Of a stretch of 37,726 nt of DNA, positions 32,974-37,726 are shown in pieces (within the stretch, counting starts at the first letter, position 1; each line of letters begins with the position of its first letter). The stretch is from Deltaproteobacteria bacterium (lineage in GTDB: Bacteria > Myxococcota_A > Polyangia > Polyangiales > Houyiibacteriaceae): contig SHLP01000023.1 of the NCBI GenBank assembly GCA_004283055.1, forward strand, positions 1 to 37,726. The letters are read 5' to 3'. Below the pieces are notes generated by a model. The model was not told the origin of the DNA and ran no database searches. It saw nothing but the letters and a program-made list of their open reading frames with translations. Both the position numbers and the translations under genes were made by a program.

Positions 32974-34203
32974 ATGAGTTGGATTTCCGAAAAGGCGCAG
33001 AGCGAGTTGACGCGCGTCCGCGACGCGCAAGCGAAGAAAATCTATCCGTATTTTCGTCCGTTCGAGTCCGGCGGGCTTCACACGACGATCGCCGGGAAGC
33101 CGATCGTGAACTTCAGCTCCAACGACTATCTCGGCCTGACGACGCATCCAAAGGTCAAAGAGGCGGCGAAGGGCGTCATCGATCAGTTCGCCTGCGGACT
33201 CAGCTCGTCCCGCGTCCAGGCCACGGCAACCTTGCACGTGGAGCTCGAGAACCGACTGGCGGCCTGGTTCGGATTCGAGAAGTCACTGATCTTCACGACC
33301 GGCTATCAGGCAATGGTCGGCACCATCATGTCGCTGGCCGACAAAGACACGACGGTGGTCCTCGACAACTTGAGCCACGCATGCATCTTGGACGGCACCT
33401 TCTTGGCCGCCGGCACACCGATGCGTGCACCCGAGGTTCGCTTCTTCAATCACAACAGCGCCAAGGCCCTCGATCGCGTCCTTAGAAAACGAGATCGAAA
33501 GAATGCGCTGGTTCTGATCGAGGGCATCTATTCGCTCGACGGCGACGAGGCCAAAATTCAGGAGTTCATCGAAGTCTGCGCGCAGCATGAGAACGTAGCG
33601 ATCGTCTGTGACGATGCGCACGGCACCGGCACGCTCGGCGCCGGAGGCCGAGGCATCATCGAGAAGTACGGCCTTGAAGGGCAGATCCCTGTTGTGATCA
33701 GTACCTTTTCGAAGACGCTCGGCGGCATCGGAGGCATTCTGCTGGGCGAGGCCGACGTCGTCGACTTCATCAAGCATACGGCGCGCTCGTTCCTTTTCAG
33801 CGCGTCGTTGCCGGTTCCGATCGTGGCTGCAGCCAGTGCGATTCTCGACATGCTCGAGGCCGATGGCGAGGCTCTGGTCAGTGAGCTTCACGAAAAGGCA
33901 GCGTACATGCGCAAGGGCCTCATCGACATCGGCCTCGACCTCGGCGAAAGCAACACCCACATCATGCCGGTCATGATTCGCGACGATATCAAAGCGATGA
34001 TGACCCACGTAGGCCTCCTGGAAAACGGCGTGCTGATGGTTCCGATCATGTACCCCGCTGTGAAAGAAGGCGAAGAGCGCCTCCGATTGAACGTGACTCG
34101 CGGTCACAGCTATGAGGACATGGACATGGCGCTGGACCTGCTGCGCACCTTCGCCAGTTCGTTCTCGCTCGTCGGCGAGCCCGCAATATCCGCCGCCACG
34201 TAG
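32974..34203 (+). CDS. Alpha-oxoamine synthase (BioF/KBL/serine palmitoyltransferase family)
   Basis: This 409-residue protein starts at the ATG at 32974. It is a PLP-dependent acyl-CoA/ACP:amino acid C-acyltransferase: NFSSNDYLGLTTHPKV, SSRVQATATLHVELENRLAAWFG, FTTGYQAMVG, H135 (NLSHAC), D213 and H216 in VCDDAHGTGTLG, and the Schiff-base K247 in STFSKTLGGIGG. BioF joins pimeloyl thioester to alanine, KBL acetyl-CoA to glycine, and SPT palmitoyl thioester to serine. The TFSK form around the Lys is more like SPT, while DDAHGTG and NDYLGL are more like BioF/KBL. The divergent ACP hints at an ACP-bound acyl donor. The exact substrate is undecided. Confidence 0.88.
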   Translation: MSWISEKAQSELTRVRDAQAKKIYPYFRPFESGGLHTTIAGKPIVNFSSNDYLGLTTHPKVKEAAKGVIDQFACGLSSSRVQATATLHVELENRLAAWFGFEKSLIFTTGYQAMVGTIMSLADKDTTVVLDNLSHACILDGTFLAAGTPMRAPEVRFFNHNSAKALDRVLRKRDRKNALVLIEGIYSLDGDEAKIQEFIEVCAQHENVAIVCDDAHGTGTLGAGGRGIIEKYGLEGQIPVVISTFSKTLGGIGGILLGEADVVDFIKHTARSFLFSASLPVPIVAAASAILDMLEADGEALVSELHEKAAYMRKGLIDIGLDLGESNTHIMPVMIRDDIKAMMTHVGLLENGVLMVPIMYPAVKEGEERLRLNVTRGHSYEDMDMALDLLRTFASSFSLVGEPAISAAT

Positions 34204-34214
34204 CCGCAATCGAA

Positions 34215-34257
34215 GAACCGTACGATCGGAGAAAGTCTCGCGACGGGCGTGCTCGCG
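34215..34257 (+). repeat. Left arm of perfect 43-bp inverted repeat
   Basis: Begins GAACCGTACGATCGGAGAAA and ends GTGCTCGCG. Its exact reverse complement is at 34562-34604. It starts 12 bases after the stop codon of the alpha-oxoamine synthase. No flanking target-site duplication is evident. Confidence 0.97.
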
Positions 34258-34561
34258 ATTGGGCGCCCCGTCGCCACGGCACCCCAAGTCGACATACGAC
34301 TAGGCGCCGGCCCAATCGCTGTGCTGCCCATCCCGAGGCTTTCTCCTATTGAATGGATATGGATGGAGGGGCGCCGGCGAACGCGATGTGGGGGTTCGGC
34401 GGCGTGTGAGTGACAATCGGCAAGACAGTAACCACCCCCGATTGGCGCGAGCTCCGAGGGGCGGCTTGCGTGGCCCCAGGCCCCAAGCCACTCCGGCCAC
34501 CTTTGCAAGCCGCCCCGTCCGTCGAACCCCCGCGTCGTGTTCGCCGGCGCTCCGGTACGCC

Positions 34562-34604
34562 CGCGAGCACGCCCGTCGCGAGACTTTCTCCGATCGTACG
34601 GTTC
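34562..34604 (-). repeat. Right arm of perfect 43-bp inverted repeat
   Basis: Exact reverse complement of 34215-34257, beginning CGCGAGCACGCC and ending CGTACGGTTC. It lies 77 bases before the SDR start codon. I saw no third copy elsewhere in the window. Confidence 0.97.
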
Positions 34605-34611
34605 ATCGTTG

Positions 34612-34641
34612 CCGTGCCGGCTGGGGGGGTTGGTGGCACGG
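34612..34641 (+). other. GC-rich hairpin between the inverted-repeat element and the SDR gene
   Basis: CCGTGCC (34612-34618) pairs with GGCACGG (34635-34641) around a 16-base G-rich loop. There is no T-run, so it is not a classical terminator. It may be the last helix of the structured element or part of the SDR leader. Confidence 0.4.
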
Positions 34642-34681
34642 CTCTCTAGCCTTAGGGATCGCCCAGCACAGGAGGAGACCG

Positions 34682-35458
34682 ATGAAGCTGCAGGGCAATA
34701 CGATTTTGATCACCGGCGGGAGCGCTGGGATTGGTTTGGCGCTGGCGAAGCAGTTCGCCGCGCTTGGGAACACGGTGATCATCACTGGCCGGAACGCCGA
34801 TAAGCTCGAGGCCGCACGCAAGGAGACGCCAGCCCTCGAGATCATCCAGAGCGATGCGGCGGATCCCGGTGCCGTTCAGGCGCTTGCCACCGAGGTCGCG
34901 GAGCGTTTCCCCGCGATGAACGTCTTGGTCAACAACGCGGGCGTGATGATTCCGCGAAACCATACCGGGCCTGCCAACGATCTCGTCGCACTGACCGCCG
35001 AGCTCGATGTCAACCTTGCGGGTCCGATTCGGATGGTGTCGGTGCTGATCGATCGGCTCAAAGGGAACCGGGGGACCATCATCAACGTGTCGTCTGGGCT
35101 AGCGTTCGTGCCTCTTCAGCTCAGCCCGATCTACTGCGCTACCAAGGCAGCGCTCCACTCGTACACGATCTCGCTGCGCCAGCAGCTCAAGGATGAAGGC
35201 GTCGAGGTGATCGAGCTCATGCCCCCAGCTGTGCGTACGGAGCTGACGGCCGACATGCCCGAGGACGGAGACTTCAAGATCCTCACCACGGCCCAGCTCA
35301 TGGACGAGACCTTCAAGGGCCTTCGCGCGGGCCGTCTCGAGATTCGTCCCGGCCAAGCCAACCAGCTCTACTGGATGTCTAGAGTTGCGCCTGGGTTCAT
35401 CAACGCGCAGCTCGAAAAGGGCTCCAGGGCGATGGTCCCGCCGCCCGAGTCGCACTAG
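34682..35458 (+). CDS. Classical short-chain dehydrogenase/reductase (DltE-like)
   Basis: This 258-residue protein starts at the ATG at 34682 behind a strong AGGAGG; the open frame upstream runs through the inverted-repeat element and is not coding. It has TGGSAGIGLAL (nucleotide loop, residues 11-21), NNAGVM, INVSSG with catalytic Ser138, and the active-site Y151-CAT-K155. The order and the LMPPAVRTEL segment resemble DltE-type SDRs. It probably uses NADPH, since an Arg (TGR) follows strand 2. The substrate is unknown; reduction of a 3-keto lipid intermediate made by the upstream synthase is possible but unproven. Confidence 0.92.
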   Translation: MKLQGNTILITGGSAGIGLALAKQFAALGNTVIITGRNADKLEAARKETPALEIIQSDAADPGAVQALATEVAERFPAMNVLVNNAGVMIPRNHTGPANDLVALTAELDVNLAGPIRMVSVLIDRLKGNRGTIINVSSGLAFVPLQLSPIYCATKAALHSYTISLRQQLKDEGVEVIELMPPAVRTELTADMPEDGDFKILTTAQLMDETFKGLRAGRLEIRPGQANQLYWMSRVAPGFINAQLEKGSRAMVPPPESH

Positions 35459-35479
35459 CCCGCGTCCGATTAAACGAAA

Positions 35480-35507
35480 CGGGCCCCAAGCATTCGCTCG
35501 GGGCCCG
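35480..35507 (-). terminator. Intrinsic terminator between convergent SDR and OmpA genes
   Basis: CGGGCCCC (35480-35487) pairs with GGGGCCCG (35500-35507), with a further AGC/GCT pairing in the loop. Read on the minus strand it is followed by TTTCGTTTAAT, a T-rich tail, so it should end the OmpA-family transcript. On the plus strand there is no T-run, so termination of the SDR transcript is less sure. Confidence 0.75.
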
Positions 35508-35528
35508 CTCAGTGTGTCGGCCGAAGGT

Positions 35529-37223
35529 CTACTTCTTCGGCTTCTTCGATACGATATGGAACTCGACGCGTCGGTTCATGGCGCGCTCTTCCTTCGACTT
35601 CGCGTCTGTTACGAGCGGCCTCTTCGGCCCGAAGCCCTGCGCAACCAGTCGTGACCTGCTGACCTGCCCTCTGCCGACGAGGTAGCGCACCACGGTGTTC
35701 GCGCGCTTCTTGGACAGAATCATGTTGTACTTGAGGCTGCCGGTCCTGTCGGTGTGACCCTCGACCCGGATCCTCTTGATCTCCGGGTGCGCGATCAGGA
35801 CCGAAGCGACGTTGTCGAGCAGTGCCCAGGAGCGCTTCTGTAGCTTGGCGCTTCCGGACTTGAAGTAGACCTTTTCGAGAATCTCGAGCTGACCCGCTCC
35901 GATGACGACGAGCTGCTTTTCTTGGCAACCCTGGTTCTCGACCGTCCCCGGATCGTCGGGGCAGTTGTCGATGCGGTCCGGTACGCCATCCCCATCGCGA
36001 TCCGGGTCGGGACAGCCGTTGTTCTCGGCTGCTCCGGCGTCGTTCGGACATTGATCGTCAGCGTCCAGAATTCCATCGCCATCGTTGTCCGGGTCAGGGC
36101 AGCCATCGTCATCTTCGAAGCCGTCGATGTCTTCGGCGCCGTTCGGACACTTGTCGTCGGCATCGACGATGCCGTCTCCGTCGTTATCCAAGTCCGGGCA
36201 GCCGTCTTCGTCCTGGAAGCCGTCTTCGTCCTCGGCCTCGTTCGGGCACTGGTCGAGCGCGTCGGGGATTCCGTCACGGTCGACGTCGGGCGCCTTCTCA
36301 TCGGCCGGCATCGTGTACCCGAGCATCGCGAAGACACGCCAATCGGGCGCCCCATACCCGGCCGTCACTCCCGCGCTCCCGCCCACGCCGAGCGTGAACC
36401 CGAAGTCCGGAAGCCACTTGAAGCCGCCGAGGACCTCGACCGGGGTCTCGTTCTTCGACCACATATTGACGGTGGGATTCGCGCCGGTTCGGCCGAAGAC
36501 CTCGCCCGAGATCATGAAATGGTCGTTGCCGAGCATGACCAAGACACCGCCGCCGTAGGTGAATTCGTTGCCGACGAACAGAACCGCAGGGTCCCCACGT
36601 TGAGGGCCGATCTTGTAGCCTGCCTGGATCGGAATCCGCACGTAGTCCCCAGCGTTGAAGTTGAGGAGCAGCTCGAACCAGCCCCCGAGATACGGCTTCT
36701 GGTCTGCTTGACCGGCAAACGATTGCCGGCCGCTGGCCAGTGAGGCGGTATTGATCGTTAGCGTAGCCTGGGTCCCGATTTGGAAGATATCATCGCGGGT
36801 GCCGAAGAAGTTCAATCGGCCGCCGAAGTAGAGGTCGCCTAGGTTCGACTTCTTGAAGGCGCCGCTGTCCATCGGGTCCTTGATCATGAAGTGGTAGGGC
36901 ATGTCCACGTAGAGCACGAGACGATCCCAAAGGCCGATGTTCAGCATCAGGTGACCGGTCAACTGCTGGGCGACGACTTCCGTACCGTTGACTCTGAGGG
37001 GGTCATCCGAGTAGTCGAGCCAGACTTGAAAACCAAAGCGCGCATGGCCCTGGCCGTCAGGCGTGCTCGACGCAAAGCCGTCTGTTGCAAGCTCGGCCGG
37101 TCGGAACTGATTGAGGTCGATCTGCGCGCCTTGCGCGGTGGCGCTCGAAGCCCCTCCGATCGCGAACGCCGCCAAAATCACAACCCAACCCCAGTTGAGC
37201 ATCCTTGGGTTATTCGTATCCAT
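35529..37223 (-). CDS. OmpA-family outer-membrane protein with thrombospondin type 3 repeats
   Basis: I use the ATG at 37223 (564 residues), nine bases after GGAGGGAG; a GTG one codon earlier is also possible. A signal peptide ends near SSATAQ. Residues about 30-310 look like a beta-barrel (alternating aromatic strands such as RFGFQVWLDYSD, GDLYFGGRLNFFG, WRVFAMLGYTMP). Residues about 315-425 hold calcium-binding TSP3 repeats (DVDRDGIPDALDQCPN, DNDGDGIVDADDKCPN). The C-terminal OmpA domain (about 445-560) binds peptidoglycan: VYFKSGSAKL, VEGHTDRTGS, SKKRANTVVRYL, GFGPKRPLV, NRRVEFHI. It should link the outer membrane to the cell wall. Confidence 0.94.
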   Translation of the reverse strand: MDTNNPRMLNWGWVVILAAFAIGGASSATAQGAQIDLNQFRPAELATDGFASSTPDGQGHARFGFQVWLDYSDDPLRVNGTEVVAQQLTGHLMLNIGLWDRLVLYVDMPYHFMIKDPMDSGAFKKSNLGDLYFGGRLNFFGTRDDIFQIGTQATLTINTASLASGRQSFAGQADQKPYLGGWFELLLNFNAGDYVRIPIQAGYKIGPQRGDPAVLFVGNEFTYGGGVLVMLGNDHFMISGEVFGRTGANPTVNMWSKNETPVEVLGGFKWLPDFGFTLGVGGSAGVTAGYGAPDWRVFAMLGYTMPADEKAPDVDRDGIPDALDQCPNEAEDEDGFQDEDGCPDLDNDGDGIVDADDKCPNGAEDIDGFEDDDGCPDPDNDGDGILDADDQCPNDAGAAENNGCPDPDRDGDGVPDRIDNCPDDPGTVENQGCQEKQLVVIGAGQLEILEKVYFKSGSAKLQKRSWALLDNVASVLIAHPEIKRIRVEGHTDRTGSLKYNMILSKKRANTVVRYLVGRGQVSRSRLVAQGFGPKRPLVTDAKSKEERAMNRRVEFHIVSKKPKK

Positions 37224-37343
37224 CACGCTCTCCCTCCCATTCCCCGGCTGCGAGGCGCTAGAGCGCCTGCGAGCGACCCCTTTTCTAGCATTTCTCGGAG
37301 GAAATCGGAAAAAGGGGGCGCGCCTCGATGACGGAATGGATCC

Positions 37344-37726
37344 CTACTTGGTTGGGAAGTAGAGGCTCACAGGCTCGGCAATGCAGGCCGGCCGGTCTTC
37401 GCCTTCGATCTCGACGGTGACGCGAACCACTGAAAGGATGCCTCCCTTGGCCTCTTCGACCGACAAGATCTCCGCGCCGCCTCGGATCCGCTGGCCGACC
37501 TTCACCGGCGACGGAAAACGGACCTTGTTTGTGCCGTAGTTGACGGCGAATTCGAAGCCGCGAACCTCGAAGATCTCGGGCATGAAGGAGCTGACGAGCG
37601 ACAGCGTCAAGTAGCCATGTGCAATCGTGGCGCCGAAGGGACCGGTCTTTGCACGCTCCACGTCGACGTGAATCCACTGATGGTCGTTGGTAGCGTCCGC
37701 GAACTTGTCTACGCGATCTTGTTCCA
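37344..37726 (-). CDS. MaoC-like (R)-hydratase, 5' end beyond the window
   Basis: The frame continues to the right edge of the window: residues reading EQDRVDKFADATNDHQWIHVD precede the GTG at 37661, so that codon is not the start. The Asp-x4-His pair in NDHQWIHVD is the hydratase 2 active site. GPFGATIAHGYLTLSL follows, the MaoC/hot-dog central helix region, then VNYGTNKVRFPSPV and VEIEGEDRPACIAE. Such enzymes hydrate enoyl-CoA to (R)-3-hydroxyacyl-CoA. About 127 residues are visible, so only the first 20-30 are missing. It sits upstream of, and on the same strand as, the OmpA gene, with 120 bases between them. Confidence 0.9.
   Translation of the reverse strand, partial: EQDRVDKFADATNDHQWIHVDVERAKTGPFGATIAHGYLTLSLVSSFMPEIFEVRGFEFAVNYGTNKVRFPSPVKVGQRIRGGAEILSVEEAKGGILSVVRVTVEIEGEDRPACIAEPVSLYFPTK

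Larger units (their letters stand above)
34206..34612 (+). ncRNA. Candidate large structured noncoding RNA (or fold-back/MITE-like element)
   Basis: This occupies most of the 478-base gap between the synthase and the SDR gene. Outer stem A: 34215-34257 pairs perfectly with 34562-34604 (43 bp), with a bulged extension GCAA/TTGC to 34206 and 34612. Stem B: 34371-34402 with 34519-34550, 28 Watson-Crick pairs and four changes, all G-U in a plus-strand RNA. Stem C: 34458-34475 with 34495-34516. Local hairpins: ATTGGGC/GCCCAAT (34258-34264, 34310-34316) enclosing AGTCG/CGACT, CCATCC/GGATGG (34328-34366), and CAATCGG/CCGATTG (34414-34444). No convincing ORF covers it. The G-U bias favours a folded RNA; the long terminal arms would also fit a mobile fold-back element. 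No transposase is present. Confidence 0.5.

Noticed and set aside
34215-34604. Insertion sequence or integron attC site
   Set aside because: No transposase or integrase ORF lies between the arms, no target-site duplication is visible, and the arms are far longer than attC core sites. A non-autonomous MITE remains possible and is listed as an alternative.
34349-34681. Open frame upstream of the SDR start, running through the inverted-repeat element on the plus strand (and mirrored frames on the minus strand)
   Set aside because: The translation is Arg/Pro-rich with no recognisable domain, the strong Shine-Dalgarno is at 34670-34680, and SDR homology begins at the 34682 ATG.
35922-36743. Long plus-strand open frame opposite the OmpA/TSP3 gene
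   Set aside because: It is the complement of the repetitive Asp-rich TSP3 coding DNA; it has no start signals or recognisable domain.

Overview
The window is a GC-rich stretch of Gram-negative chromosome, and everything in it points to a myxobacterium-like (Myxococcota/Polyangia, 'deltaproteobacterial') aerobe. This is an inference from gene content: lipoproteins with Gly/Ser-rich or Asp/Ala/Gly-rich linkers, PEGA-repeat and DUF4388/TPR proteins, a eukaryote-type Ser/Thr kinase, an OmpA protein with thrombospondin-3 repeats, and heme A synthesis genes. GTG starts are frequent and many genes overlap by 1, 4, 8 or 11 bases, so several compact operons are visible. I saw no rRNA, tRNA, CRISPR array, transposase or phage genes.

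Layout. 1-5.0 kb: the tail of a truncated gene, then envelope lipoproteins (Gly-rich/Cys-rich, NlpE-OB plus META, a tiny Cys-rich one, IPT/TIG), a luciferase-like F420-type oxidoreductase and a LytS/LytT-type two-component pair. 5.1-7.5 kb: a receiver-DUF4388-TM-TPR protein. 7.6-10.3 kb: a three-gene wbpB-wbpD-wbpE-like operon for a diacetamido sugar nucleotide. 10.4-13.2 kb: tldD-pmbA. 13.3-14.9 kb (minus): coaE and an atypical SDR. 15.0-17.9 kb: dtd and an AsmA-like/GT51 peptidoglycan transglycosylase fusion. 18.0-21.1 kb: an overlapping trio of a PEGA/beta-barrel protein, thymidylate kinase and a PDZ lipoprotein. 21.2-24.8 kb: the heme A/cytochrome oxidase assembly operon ctaA-(Ser/Thr kinase)-ctaB-sco1. 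24.8-31.7 kb: aspartate aminotransferase, an unknown membrane protein, bioB, bfd, bfr, pgm and an extended SDR. 31.7-35.5 kb: a serine acetyltransferase, an acyl carrier protein divergent from an alpha-oxoamine synthase, and a classical SDR. 35.5-37.7 kb: an OmpA/TSP3 protein and a 5'-truncated MaoC-like hydratase.

The most unusual object is not a gene. The only intergenic region longer than 300 bases (34204-34681) holds a perfect 43-bp inverted repeat whose arms lie about 300 bases apart. They enclose a second 32-bp long-range pairing and several local hairpins. All four non-Watson-Crick positions in the second pairing would be G-U pairs in a plus-strand RNA. This suggests a large folded noncoding RNA of about 400 nt, or alternatively a fold-back/MITE-like mobile element.

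Other points of interest: the AsmA-GT51 fusion, the kinase embedded in the heme A operon, the ACP/alpha-oxoamine synthase/SDR neighbourhood (possible sphingolipid-type or other amino-ketone lipid synthesis), a thymidylate kinase without the Walker A lysine, and a bacterioferritin that keeps its heme methionine but lacks one ferroxidase histidine. All functions are read from sequence motifs without database searches.
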